The notes under the pieces: generated by a model
Told to the model about the DNA's origin: nothing
Database searches by the model: none
What the model saw: only the letters and a program-made list of their open reading frames with translations
Translations under genes and position numbers: made by a program
Origin: Mesodorylaimus sp. YZB2_4
Taxonomy: Eukaryota; Nematoda; Enoplea; Dorylaimida; Dorylaimidae
Length of the DNA: 64,000 nt
Direction: 5' to 3'
NCBI GenBank assembly: GCA_030248295.1
Contig: JASANH010000134.1
Location: 35,349 to 99,348 of the forward strand
Shown: piece by piece, positions 12,081-23,299 of the stretch
Position numbering within the stretch: the stretch's first letter is position 1
How the letters are laid out: each line of letters starts with the position of its first letter

Positions 12081-12405
12081 TTTAGTTTTTTAAAGGTCGC
12101 AACAAACTACCTATTAATCCTCCAGCGGCACTTACAATTGGCGCAAGCAAAAATGGAAGAAATCCACCTTTCTGAATAAGCAATTTACGCTTTTGTTTAA
12201 CAGAGGCCTTTCGTTGTGCCAAAGTTCGCAGAGCAATTCTATTACGATGTTGAGCCTTTCTGTCGTTGGTCTTTAGATGAATGTTGCCAAGGAGAATGTT
12301 TTTTTGCGCAGTCGCAAATACAAAGGATTAAGTCCTTTGGAGCACCTTTCAAAAAGGTTTTCCTCTTTTGTCTTTTAGCCTTCTTGAGGTTTCAAAGTAG
12401 CTTCA
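12081..12405 (-). pseudogene. Small Polinton protein with GGF and hydrophobic tail
   Basis: In two frames the minus strand encodes KGAPKDLILCICDCAK, then NILLGNIHLK, basic residues and KRKLLIQKGGFLPFLLAPIV, ending in AAGGLIGSLLRPLKN before TAA at about 12,083. The basic helix, QKGG motif and hydrophobic, glycine-rich tail match a short protein commonly found between the ATPase and the next structural gene in Polintons. Adenovirus-like minor capsid proteins have a comparable layout, but I do not claim homology to them. The two frames meet in a seven-A run (minus strand) near 12,300, where one extra base breaks the gene. This could be a real mutation or a homopolymer sequencing error. Confidence 0.55.
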
Positions 12406-12620
12406 AGTTTCGTTGTAATCGAGTACCAACCATCCTCATATGAGTACCATTCTATAACTGATTGCTGCTTTTCCAAGCCCTGTAATTTGAGGTGTATACA
12501 CAACACTTGGCTCTCCAGAAAAGATTTTTGAACGAAGGCGAGCGTGATCCGGGCATGCCTGTGTGAAATCAACAAAAAGATATCCATGCGATTCTCCTGT
12601 TGCATCTTCATAGCTCTGTT
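12406..12620 (-). pseudogene. C-terminal fragment of Polinton packaging ATPase
   Basis: The minus strand reads SYEDATGESHGYLFVDFTQ, then a segment with RLRSKIF and VVYTPQI. This resembles the C-terminal end of the FtsK/A32-like packaging ATPase of Polintons, which closes with a GYL.(V/I)D segment and an RLR motif. No P-loop part is present here, and the frame ends soon afterwards. The fragment is mirrored by a plus-strand copy at 12,665-12,834 and sits directly upstream of the GGF protein gene, the same order as at 24.25-25.9 kb. Confidence 0.5.
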
Positions 12621-12817
12621 GAAAATATTTTATGTTGTCTTACATAAACATGAAATATTTTTAACAGAGCTATGAAGATGCAACAGGAGAATCGCATGGA
12701 TATCTTTTCGTTGATTTCACACAGGCATGCCCGGATCACACTCGCCTTCGTTCAAAAATCTTTCCTGGAGAGCCAACTGTTGTGTATTCACCTCAAATTA
12801 CAGGGCTTGGAAATGCA
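12466..12817. repeat. 352-bp near-perfect palindrome
   Basis: Arms 12,466-12,636 and 12,647-12,817 (171 bp each) are reverse complements with only scattered mismatches, around a 10-bp centre. Both arms encode the same ATPase C-terminal segment in opposite directions. The plus-strand copy reads GESHGYLFVDFTQACPDH and differs from the minus copy at a few residues (for example FPGEPTVVYS against FSGEPSVVYT). Confidence 0.9.
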
Positions 12818-12835
12818 GAACTTTGAGCGCTGACC

Positions 12836-12965
12836 ATTGCTGACCAGTTGGCCAGACGCCGCTAATATTTCACACAGGGCTTTCTTGTACACCTAGGAAC
12901 AAATTAAAATTTTTGGTTTTGTAAAGTTCGACTTAACGGTTGGCGATGTTCCCTTGTTAGAAGTG
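12836..12965. repeat. MITE family A, single arm
   Basis: One arm of the family described at 5,838-6,265: 'gctgaccagttggccagacgcc' is split from a close match of 'ctttcttgtacacctaggaac' and ends in 'gcgatgttcccttgtt'. No partner arm is present nearby. Confidence 0.6.
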
Positions 12966-13407
12966 GGCTTGTACTGTACGCATACAGTATCTGCGAGGAC
13001 TTTTCAAAGCGACAATGACTTCTTATTCTGCGAGGAGTGATTGACATGCTGAAGCGCTAATTCTGGATCACCAGTGCAACAGGTGGTCCCCTGCCCCAGC
13101 CACTCTATTCTAGCAATGGAGGACAGGAGGACCAAGAGTCGTAAGTTCTAGTTATTGCAGATGGATGAACGCCTGAAAAGATCCTAGCGGAAATATCAAC
13201 CGGATAGGTACACAAGCTGGCTCGCAGCTGTCTCACCAGAGTGATGCTTTATATCGGCGGATGCGCGCTAGATATACTGTATATGGATCAAGTCCAGCAA
13301 GAAATCGTGAGCCTTGCCCTGAATGAGGTAAACTGCGTAAAACATTCATAATCAGTGTATGCAACCCAAACGAGCATATATCACTCGAAAAATATAACCC
13401 ACTCAGG
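12966..13407. other. No gene seen
   Basis: Spacer between two repeat arms, with no coding or RNA signal that I can support. Confidence 0.4.
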
Positions 13408-13516
13408 CATGCGTCGCCGAGGGAGCCTAGCCAACCTAGTCTCTCCTGGCATTTCGTTAGGGTATGGTGGCTGGGCTAACTTTGTTGTTGTCTGATAACA
13501 GATTTTTTTAGAAATC
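13408..13516. repeat. MITE family B, single arm
   Basis: This stretch contains 'cgccgagggagcctagccaa' and 'ggtggctgggctaac', and matches the right arm at 47,693-47,793 over about 100 bp. It abuts the polymerase fragment exactly where that fragment loses similarity to the plus-strand gene, so its insertion probably marks that break. Confidence 0.75.
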
Positions 13517-13517
13517 A

Positions 13518-14266
13518 GAATGTATATAGACATCCCGTTAAAGCCATCTACCTCATATGTCTCTAGGATGCGATAACCCAGCTCCAGCGCTTTCTTTAGT
13601 TCCAATGTTACCGATCTCCCAACCAATGCGCACTCATCGTCTGAATGCTGACAGGGGTCTTGCTGTTGGGAGCCAGCACAAGTTTCACAAAGTGGGAATA
13701 GCAATTTCTTGCTGGTCTTGCATCGATATGGAAGAAGAGGGTGTAGGAGGCTCGTTGGTGCGAGGATTTTACACTTCACAAGCCCCTCGTATGGCATGCG
13801 CGTAGCGTTCATCGGCTTGAAGTTTTCAGTAATAATTGTCAGGTGCCCTGTTAAAAAACCCCCATGTTTGCAGATATATGGATAAAGGCTTAGAACGTCG
13901 ATACAACGGATTTTTTCCCCGTTTGAGACCTGAAAATCACAGAAGGGGCTAAGAGGAGTGGGTGTTCAGGAAGACTCAATACGTACCTTATGGTAAAGGA
14001 CGGTCGCATTAGTTCGGCCACCGTGAAATGCCTTTCTAGCATCCATAGGTCCCACGATTCCAACATTTTCCGAAAATCCAGCCATTTCCTCATTCTCTTC
14101 TATCTCTGCTTGCAACTGACACTCCCATTTTCTATAACTGTGTCGCTGAAAATGAATAAATTTCCTACAAAAATATAGCGCCAATGCAGAGGAAAGCAAC
14201 TTTTATACCCCATTGATTCTAACGCTCGTCTTCGCTCTAAGGTTTGCTGATATGCTTCTGATGCAT
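13518..14266 (-). pseudogene. polB: Polinton DNA polymerase B fragment, inverted copy
   Basis: This is a near-identical inverted copy of 18,610-19,364 from the larger polymerase gene. It includes the exon with ENEEMAGFSENVGIVGPMDA, the intron starting GTACGT at the LYHK boundary, the YPYICKH polymerase motif A region and the exon with MPYEGLVKC and CETCAGSQQQDP. Here the LELKKALELGYRILETYE segment is in frame, whereas the larger copy carries a one-base insertion at that point. Similarity stops at 13,518, within an intron, where a family B MITE arm begins. Both ends of the gene are missing, so no function is possible. It lies upstream of the ATPase and structural-protein fragments on the same strand. 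Confidence 0.85.
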
Positions 14267-14389
14267 CAGCAGGCACGCTAGTACCTGCTTAGACCAGTCA
14301 ACCAGACGCCTAATGCTAAAAGACGATTTTTGCAGGCTAATAAGTCAAGAACGGTTTGACGAAAATTTTTGATTTTTTGCACACAGAGC

Positions 14390-15602
14390 AGAATCGGCCG
14401 AATCTAGAATCGTGCCAATTTTTATCAAAATCCGTCTGGCCCATATCGAGTTCCAGAATACGCGATTTCTTTTTCAGGGGGGAGAAGACGAGGAGGAGGA
14501 GGAGTAGGAGGAGGAGGATAAAGATCAGGCTAGCGCAACAACCAGAGGTCGTACAGGTGTAAATATTAGTTTTTCTGAAAGCTTGCATCTTCAGAATCTG
14601 CCTTTTGGCATTCGCTTCTTTAAAGCTTTTTTTTCTGAAAAGTTATTCCAAAAAATAATCACTTTTTTGGCTTTTTTAACCCGTCGCTCGTCGAGTACTC
14701 AACATATTTTTATAAAAATTGACATGGCAGCGGATCTGACCTATCCTGCAAAGCGTGCGAAAAATCAACTTTTTTGGTTCAATCATTCTTGAGTTATCGA
14801 CTATCGAACGTAGCTGGCTTTTGTGTTCCTGTTTTTTCGGCGCGTGGTTTAGAAAGATCAACTGAACGGGTTGAGGTGTAGCGCTATTGATTAGCTAGGC
14901 TCACATAGCGCGCTCTCACGAAGATGGCTTTAGTGCACAGCAATAAATTTTCCGATAATAAATTGAGAATATGTGAACGAATATAAATGATATGGATAGA
15001 GTTTCCATGGTCAGGACATGTTCTATTAGATGTGAAGGTGATATTGTTGAGGAAAATTAGAGCTAATAACAATCTTATTCAACTTATTCAACTTATAAAA
15101 CTTGCGGATCCTAAGTGTTCAGTTTCAGCTTCTGATGCAATACTCTGAGGATATAGAAGTCAAGACAACTTGAGCATGAGCTAGTTCTCCTTACGAATTA
15201 GGAATCCTCACGAATGAGCTTTTTTGTTTTTCCTGCCGCCTGTATATCTGAGAATTCAAAAAAATGCGCATTGCATGAGCAGGCACGGTAGTGCGGGTAA
15301 GAGTTTCCGACTATGAAATGATCGATCTGTTGTCGGTCTTTTCGAGTAATTTCATGGGCGCGGGTTAACGTTCCGTTCTATGTTTCTCTTTTCAAGAGGT
15401 TTGGAAGGAGGTGTATGACAGTCAATTCACGCAATTCTCTCAGTTGTAGGAACAAGTGTTTTGGGCCAAACTTGTTTCTAGCAAAAAAACGAAAAACGGT
15501 TTTATTATTCCCAGTAAAGTCTGTTATGACAGACTCAAAACTTTTAGACCAGCCAATGCACACAGTGGAACCGAGACTTAGTATGGCTGGTCTGCTCGGC
15601 CA
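14390..15602. repeat. Right arm of the long inverted repeat
   Basis: Reverse-complement partner of 342-1,740. The outer terminus is GGCTGGTCTGCTCGGCCAC at 15,584-15,602; similarity stops immediately outside it. The match is continuous but diverged, with many small indels. Confidence 0.7.
14478..14792 (+). pseudogene. Exon fragment related to the five-exon gene's 3' end
   Basis: A CTTTTTCAG acceptor at 14,469-14,477 is followed by a Glu-rich coding run (GGEDEEEE, then a TAG stop) and VNISFSESLHL. The minus-strand gene at 1,549-3,880 has the matching order: TTGTTCAG acceptor, GGEDKEEEEEEDKD, and VNFGFSES. The conserved acceptor plus the Glu-rich start suggests a true ancestral exon boundary. 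The frame here is broken by a stop and nothing upstream of about 14,390 matches the rest of the gene. Confidence 0.45.
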
Positions 15603-16246
15603 CAAGAAAGGAGAGGTGGCCTGACATGCTGCGCACTGCACACAGTGTACGTAGAATCGCACATATACTGTATGCATGCATTTAGAGGTCAGCATCAAAG
15701 CCACAAAGCCTGTATTCTGTGAGCTGCTAATGTTCAGACAGGCTCCCCAAAGTCAGGTGTGCTGTTTCATACTAGCAACCTGGTATTGTCGGATGTCAAT
15801 TATTAAACGTGGTCCAAGTACTTTGGGCACTAAATGAACTCCTTCGCCGAGAGAAAACATCTTGAGCTTCGGAGACGCCATGACATACAGTAGAGGGGAA
15901 ATAAGGAATAAGGCTGCTGATTGCGCCGCACCACAGAATTTTAAGGATAGGTCTGTGGGGTTCTTATTTCTCCTCAAGTTGAAAAGACCACCGGGAAAAA
16001 AACCCACTCGCGATAAGTGGTTCACAACGCCAATCATAGGTAAGATCCCCCCTCGAATCACCGCCTCTTTCGGGCGCTCAAGCCAATAAAAAACGAGGCT
16101 GCGCCCCCTCCCTCGCCCAAAAAAAGAATCATCCTGTCCCATTCTTCCCCCCCCCCCCCCCCCACGCATCTAACAGTTAGTTCCTTCGGACAAGCATTTG
16201 ACAGAGCACAAAATTCTACGAGGTCAGTGGAATATTTCTTTCCATC
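15603..16246. other. No gene seen; poly-C tract
   Basis: No coding signal. A run of 17 C lies at 16,147-16,163. The block separates the inverted-repeat arm from the plus-strand Polinton remnant. Confidence 0.45.
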
Positions 16247-16486
16247 ATGACCTCGTTACAGCATTTGGATTTACCTAAACTTCAACAGCTAGTTAATAGT
16301 AATGTATGGAAAGATTTCCCAGCGTTACTTGGTGATATTTACGATCGTTATACTGAACTTAGCGCGCTATTCAATTTAGTAGTACTGACTTTTGGCATGC
16401 TGTCGACCAAATCGGTCGTGGAGAAGAAAGCAGTGGAGAGTAACACTCCGAAGAAGAAAAGCAAGAGAACGATCTTGAGAGGCTAA
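16247..16486 (+). CDS. Small ORF before polymerase, unrecognised
   Basis: A 79-codon frame starting MTSLQHLDLPKLQQLVNSN with a helical, hydrophobic middle (ALFNLVVLTFGML) and a basic end (KKKSKR). It overlaps in another frame with what looks like the degraded N-terminus of the polymerase, which can be followed from about 16,450. It may be an independent small Polinton ORF or a frameshifted N-terminal part of the polymerase. I do not recognise a family. Confidence 0.3.
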   Translation: MTSLQHLDLPKLQQLVNSNVWKDFPALLGDIYDRYTELSALFNLVVLTFGMLSTKSVVEKKAVESNTPKKKSKRTILRG

Positions 16487-19400
16487 ATATAACTGCGGCA
16501 AATTACTACGATCTGCGTCCTATGTTCATAAAGAACTCAAGACAGTTTTGAGCTAACTATGGTCAATATGATCTTATTGTCAGAAACATTCAAAATGACG
16601 AAAATGTGGACATTATCTTGACTGCAGTATTCTCTGAGGTTTTAGACACAATAAAATATTTGGCCATATTTGGCTTTGCGACTTACACTTTTCAGTTGTT
16701 ACTAGGATGATAGGTTTCCTAAAAAAGTTATATTATCGTGAGACCTGTTCCAGAGACGCCCTGATGATCGAATTTGTCCTGTTCGCTGAACTTTCTGCCT
16801 TGGAGCAGGAAAATGTACCGTCGTACGCCCTTTGCGAAAGTGCAATAAATGCAATCGTTTCTTCAACAACAAGATATGCTTCCATAACCATATGCGTCAA
16901 AACGGTTCTGGCCGTGGAAAATATCCGAGTACTTGCGACCAGATAAAACGATGCGATACCTGTCGACAGGAATTTCATGTCAAAAAGGGGCATATTTGTG
17001 GCGTTCGGCAGTGCATTACGTGTGAAGTGGATGTTAGCACTGCTGATCATCAATGCTTCATTCAACCTTACAGTGGCAAAACTGCGGAGAGCAACTTTGA
17101 AGAGGATCCCTTGGCGGAGATGCAGGAGCTTGAAGACGATAGCGGAGACGAGATTCAGGATAAACCAGGATCGAAGAAGCAAAAGAAACCTTCCAGAACC
17201 ATTTTGATATTTTACAACTTAGAATGCAGGCAGGACGACAAACTGACCGAAGAAGATGGTAGCTGTATCAACCTGCACAATCCCAACCTAATAGTTGCGC
17301 ATAAGGTGAGAATTTTCCGCATACATGAATAAACAGGCACCTTTTATTTATTCCAATCATGTATGTTCGTAAGTCATGTACTGTAGATATACTGATATAA
17401 GCTACACATTTAGCCTATCAAAAACCAATCTGATCTTGTATTCTGGTTTTTTAAGGTGTGCAACGAATGCTGCGAATCGACGGAATTATCGCATTGCGAA
17501 CACTGCACCGAAAAACCCGAGGTGTTTAAGGAAGATGATTGCTTGGACAAATTCTGTGAATGGCTTTTTTCGAAGCAGCATAAAGGAGCTATCGCCATAG
17601 CGCATAACTCAAAAGGCTATGATGGACAGTTTGTTCTCGCGTACTGTCATCGCAATGGCTTGAAACCAAAGCAAATTATTTCTCGTGGGCTTGGAATCAT
17701 GTACCTGGAGGTGAATGATGTGCAGCTTAGAGACAGTTACTGTTTCCTTCCGATGCCTCTGTCATCTCTGCCAAGTGCATTTGGCGTAGAAGAGGTCAAG
17801 AAAGGTAGGTGCGCCGTTGTGGCGAGCCTCTTCACATCCCTCGCATGCGTGGTAGTCATATGTTTAGCATCCATATTCATTTCCGGATACTTTCCTCACT
17901 TGTTCAACAGAAAGGAAAATTAAAGCTACGTGGGTGCGTGGCTATTTAGTGAGTATTACCAGCCAGAATACATGGAAGAGAGCTCGCGGAAGCAATTTAT
18001 GGAATGTCATGAGCAGCAATGTGCGGAGCAGTTCGATTTCCAGAAAGAAATTCTTGCATATCGTGAAAGCGACGTAGGTCGCTATGTTTCGCATACTTTT
18101 GAGAGGAATGTGAAAACTTATGCATGTCGTCTTTTCCTTTTTCAGGTGACTGTCCTCAGGCTCTGTTGCCTGAAATTTCGTTGCATGTTTCTGAATATTG
18201 GAAACATTGAGTCATTTGCAGAAAGTATCACTATTGCCGGTGCATGCAATAAGTTCTACCGAATGCACCATATGCCGATAAATCGTATTGCTGTTGTACC
18301 ACATGGTGGCTATCGGAAAAATGATAGGCAGTCACTGATAGCTCTCAAATGGTTAAAATGGATTGCTCATAAAACCGGTCAACGCATACGCCATAAACTA
18401 AATAGAGGGGAGGTCCGAATTGCGCTGTGGGCGGTTGACGGGCTATGCGGAAAAACAGTTTATGAATTTTACGGCTTTTATTGGTAAGTATACAGTACTT
18501 CTGTTCTAAGCATGAGCATGAGAAGCAAAAAAAATTTGATGTGTTTTTAGGAATGGCTTCCCAAGCTGTATGCCCAATCGACGGCGCATTACAGCAGATG
18601 GTATCTGAAATGCATCAGAAGCATATCAGCAAACCTTAGAACGAAGACGAGCGTTAGAATCAATGGGGTATAAAAGTTGCTTTCCTCTGCATTGGCGCTA
18701 TATTTTTGTAGGAAATTTATTCATTTTCAGCGACACAGTTATAGAAAATGGGAGTGTCAGTTGCAAGCAGAGATAGAAGAGAATGAGGAAATGGCTGGAT
18801 TTTTGGAAAATGTTGGAATCGTGGGACCTATGGATGCTAGAAAGGCATTTCACGGTGGCCGAACAAATGCGACTGTCCTTTACCATAAGGTACGTATTGA
18901 GTCTTCCTGAACACCCACTCCTCTTAGCCCCTTCTGTGATTTTCAGATCTCGAACGGGGGAAAAATCCGTTATATCGACGTTCTAAGCCTTTACCCATAT
19001 ATCTGCAAACATGGGCGTTTTCCAACAGGGCACCCGAAAATTATTACTGTAAACTTTGAGCCGATGAACGCTTCTTGCATGCCATACGAGGGGCTTGTAA
19101 AGTGTGAAATCCTCCCACCAACGAACCTCCCACACCCTCTTCTTCCATATCGATGCGAGACCAGCAAGAAATTGCTATTCCCACTTTGTGAAACTTGTGC
19201 TGGCTCCCAACAGCAAGACCCCTGTCAGCATTCAGACGATGAGCGCGCAATGGTTGGGAGCTGGGCAAAACTGGAACTGAAAAAACGCGCTGGAGCTGGG
19301 TTATCGCATCCTTGAAACATATGAGGTAGATGACTTTACCGGGATGTCTACGTTTACATTCTGATAATGGCAAGCAATGCTTCCGTAAATTCAATGAGTT

Positions 19401-20583
19401 TCCGTTTTACAGGTTTGGCATTTTGAGGAGACCGAACAGTATGATCCAGAGTTGAATCCAGACGGCGGGCTTTTCACAGCATACATCAACGAAGTTTTAC
19501 GTATCAAACAAGAGGCTGATTGCTGGCCATCTGAGTGCGATACTGAATGAAAAAAAGTCGCGTTTTTGGAAGAATGGAGAAAACGAGAAGGCATTACCTT
19601 ACGAATCGAACGAATGCTGAAAAATCCAGGATTACGAGCTCTTGCGCTTACAATAGGTGCGCTTACAGATACAATATAGTTATCTGGGTGCTGCTTTTTT
19701 GTATTTTTCCTCATTGCAGCTTTTGGGGGAAGTTTGGTCAGCGCAGCCAACAATCAAAGATTGAGTATTTCATTGATCCTGCCATATTTTTCAACTTAGT
19801 TTTTGATCCAGCAGTATCTACGAAATCTGTTCGCTTTGTCAATGACGAAATGATTTCCGTAACTTATACCATGCAAAACGACTTTGTGGAAGTTCTGGCA
19901 AACACGAATACTGTTATCGCTGCTTACACCACTGCGCAGGCTCGCTTGAAACTGTACAGCTACATTGAAAAGCTACAAGATAGAGTACTTTACTTTGACA
20001 CCGTTAAGGTCTTCATCCAATAGTTCATATTAAGCTTTTATTGCTGAGGTACACCCTATGTTGCAGGACTCCATTATTTGTATTGATCGCTCGCACGATA
20101 TTTACCATCCCATGCTGGGTACTTACCTCGGTATGGGAAGGTTTCCATATAGCAATTAACTTGGTACTTCTGTCATAAGAATTATTTATTTATTCTGGAG
20201 AGATGACAGACGAACTGGAGAAAGATCATAGGATTGGAAGCTACATTACTGAGCTCGTCAGTGGAGGACCTAAGCACTATGCGTACAAAGTATGGAGCAC
20301 AAAGGAGGAAAAAGAAAAAGTGTTCACAAAGGTGAAAGGATTTGCCATCAATGAGTCGAATTCAGCAGCCATCAACTTTGAAGCTCTACGGAAAAAAGTG
20401 TTTGCTTCTGTTCGAAGCAAAGATAGGCAACAAACCGAGATTCGAATTCAACGGATCGAACGGACAATTGACCGGAATGTTGTGACCGTTGTACGTAAGA
20501 AAGTATATAGAATCGCCTACGACAAACGTGTTGCAAAACAAGATTTTAGTACTGTACCGTATTGGTACAGATATGTTGCCTGA
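16450..20583 (+). pseudogene. polB: Polinton protein-primed DNA polymerase B, spliced
   Basis: A family B, protein-primed type polymerase that would copy the element. N-terminal zinc-binding pairs (CNKCNRFF, CDTC, HICGVRQCITCEV) are followed by the exonuclease motifs IFYNLECRQ (Exo I, usual first Asp replaced by Asn), AHNSKGYDGQF (Exo II) and RESDV (Exo III). Polymerase motif A (DVLSLYPYICKH), a motif B segment (FWGKFGQRS in the right frame) and motif C (YFDT, intron, DS) follow, ending FSTVPYWYRYVA. Introns I can place are 17,306-17,455, 18,074-18,145, 18,484-18,550, 18,890-18,946, 19,326-19,412, 20,003-20,066 and about 20,132-20,200; others near 18,675-18,730 and 19,656-19,710 are likely. 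Lesions are TGA at 16,549, TAA at 17,921, TGA at 18,606, a one-base insertion near 19,286 and TGA at 19,548. Because of these it cannot make a full polymerase, although the family assignment is secure. Confidence 0.85.
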
Positions 20584-20828
20584 AAAACGCCAAAGGGTAA
20601 AAGACAGAATGACTTGATCTACAGTAGTGTACTATACGTTAAACGTCCAATTATGGTCCATTGTACTTTTCCCGGAGCTGCCATATACCAGTAGATGCGT
20701 ACACAGCCAACGCGCGAACTGAGGCGCAGAAAATCGGGTCACATAGCGAGTACCGGGGGGGGGGGGCAACGAACACTTGTGCAGGGCTATCCCTATGAGG
20801 TTAGACCATCCTGGAGGGGTACACTACT

Positions 20829-22742
20829 AACTCCGTCTGAGGGATATGTATGGTGTGAAACACACAACCAAAAGTTGGCTTGGGAGTGTCAGCGATACCA
20901 CATCATCTTGGGAGTGTCAGCGATACCACATCATCTTGGGAGTGTCAGCGATACCACAAGTACACAATCGTTGATTGCGAAGTGAAGTTCTTTGATTGCA
21001 ACTGTTGTTTAACTAATTTTCAGAACGGTGTGTGACAGCTGTGTCAGTTAATTTTGCTGAACTGACAAGTTTTACTGGGACCGATCCTAATTGCATCTTG
21101 TTTAAAAGGTGTGATTTGGACACAGTAGCCATGCTCATCGCGAAAGGTCATAAAGCTCTGCTAAGAAATAGTCTGACTATAATTTAGTGTGATGCAGCCT
21201 GCCAGTACGAACTATGTCGGTAAGAGAAAAACAACGGAGAACAAATAATTCCCGACGATCGAAACCAAGAAAGATTTAAGAAATACAGAGTGAAATCTAG
21301 TGAGCAGTGAAAAGGTGTGAAGCTTCAGCATGATTGCAAATCAGATTTACTCTCAAACGGCTGGGAGATTATCAAAGAGTCTTAAGGAAGGGTAGTCTGC
21401 AAAGCCTAACGCTGCAATGGCAATCGAGGTGCATGAGATTTGCTGGGCGTGTGGTCAGCAAGCCGCAGTTGAGATCTAGTTATTTTTCAAACATGACATC
21501 GTCAATTGCTCGAAACTTTAACTGTAGGTACACCACTAAAAAAGGTTCCTTGAAAAGGACCAGGCCTGGGGCTTAGGAATGGAGAACACAAAGCTTCCAC
21601 GAAAAAACCATGCGAAAAATTTCCCCTCTTCACCTGCTACTCTATTCCTAAGCCCTGACATTCGATCGCCTGAGATATACGGTGGGTAATATATTGCGTG
21701 CCGACTCAGAATGCATGAAAGCATTTGCTGCATTGCTTGCATGGTCACCTTATGCGCTTGTTCCAGTAGAGGCACAGTATTTTGCTCAGTGTTTTAAGTA
21801 AACTGTGCATCCGATGAATTTTCAGTCCGTTATGTCAATTTTAGGCATGTTAGGATTGCAACTTGTAGGTCGATGAATCCAATGCCAACTACGCCAACAA
21901 TTGTGTGAAACAGCCATTGCGTCTAGCATCAAGCTTCCTGTGCTGTGGCCATTTCACGTTATAGAACCTAACTGTATTGACCACATCCCCCAGAAGCTCC
22001 AGTATTCGCGCAGCTACGCACAATGCTACCATTTGTCAGGCTTAGGAATAGAGAAGCTCGTGCAAAGGGAAAATTTTTCGCATGGTAGCCGTTTGAGAGT
22101 AAATCTGATTTGCAATCATGCTGAAGCTTCTAAACTTTTCACAGCTCACTAGATTTCACTCTGTATTTCTTAAATCTTTCTTGGTTTCGATCGTCGGGAA
22201 TTAGTTGTTCTCCGTTGTTTTTCTCTTACCGACATAGTTCGTACTGGCAGGCTGCATCACACTAAATTATAGTCAGACTATTTCTTAGCAGAGCATGATG
22301 ACCTTTCGCGATTTACAGCATGGCTACTGTGTCCAAATCTTACCTTATAAACAAAATGCAATTAGGATCAGTCCCAGTAAAACTTGTCAATTGAGCAAAA
22401 TTAACTGACACAGCTGTCACACACCGTTCACAAAATTAGTTAAACCAGTTGCAATCAAAGAACTTTACTGCGCAATCAACGATTGTGTACCTACACACAC
22501 ACCTATACTTACAGCGAGCGGCCATTCGTTTCAAGCCACCCTTCCAATGCTTGTGATCAGCGTCGGCCATACCACCATGCCATTTTTTGGTGAACGCCCG
22601 CCGCTCTCGTAGCTCCATGCGAGAAAGGAAACATGGAGGAAACGTTGTATAGGACGGATCATGGATGATGTGGTATCGCTGACACTCCCAAGCCAACTTT
22701 TGGTTGTGTGTTTCACACCATACATATCCCTCAGACGGAGTT
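20829..22742. repeat. Foldback element, 530-650 bp inverted arms
   Basis: Left arm 20,829-21,362 and right arm 22,087-22,742 are reverse complements, with landmarks 'tatgtatggtgtgaaacac', 'ctgtgtcagttaattttg' and 'gtttgagagtaaatctgatt'. The right arm carries about 160 bp (near 22,495-22,655) that the left lacks. At that place the left arm has a 28-bp unit repeated nearly three times (20,877-20,958). The centre holds shorter internal inverted pieces around 'gcttaggaat'. No transposase is visible. Confidence 0.85.
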
Positions 22743-22774
22743 CGCTGGCTACACCCCAAATACCCGCCCGATGG

Positions 22775-22810
22775 CTCCTAGACCGCAGTATTTAAACTGC
22801 GGTCTAGGAG
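22775..22810. repeat. 36-bp perfect palindrome
   Basis: Fifteen-base arms (CTCCTAGACCGCAGT and its exact complement) around ATTTAA. It lies 32 bp outside the right foldback arm. Whether it is a hairpin terminus of a mobile element or a protein-binding site is not shown by the sequence. Confidence 0.85.
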
Positions 22811-23299
22811 TTCTATTCTCACACCCTGGCTCCAAACACAGTGGCTCCAAGCTTTTTGCTAGGCGACAAATCAAGCCAGAGCCATAGTCGCAAAATAATA
22901 TTTCTATATTTTCGCCAAACAGGTCTCAGGCGACAAAGTTACCCCAGCTGCCTTTATAGGAAAGTGCCAAACTAATACTAGACAGAAAAACACACATGCA
23001 AAAGTATCCTTTACAAGCTAGACATGGGGCCAATCCAAGGATGTTGCCGACATTGTGAACCTTTTTGAGTGCCGTGCCGTACCCCAGCCATGATCTCACC
23101 CGAGAAAAAACCTGAAATGAACATACTCAGAAAGAAGAGAGATGAATTTATGTCTTTCGATCACATAACAGCGCGATGATTTTTTCAAGCATTTTGCCTT
23201 CGGCTTTTGACTTTAACAAAGCAAAATGAAAAAAAAAGCAAAAAGAAGAATAAACGGAATGAACCCAGCTGATTGGGTGGACGATTGATGAGCTAGAGT
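22811..23299. other. No gene seen
   Basis: AT-rich spacer with short frames only. Confidence 0.4.
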
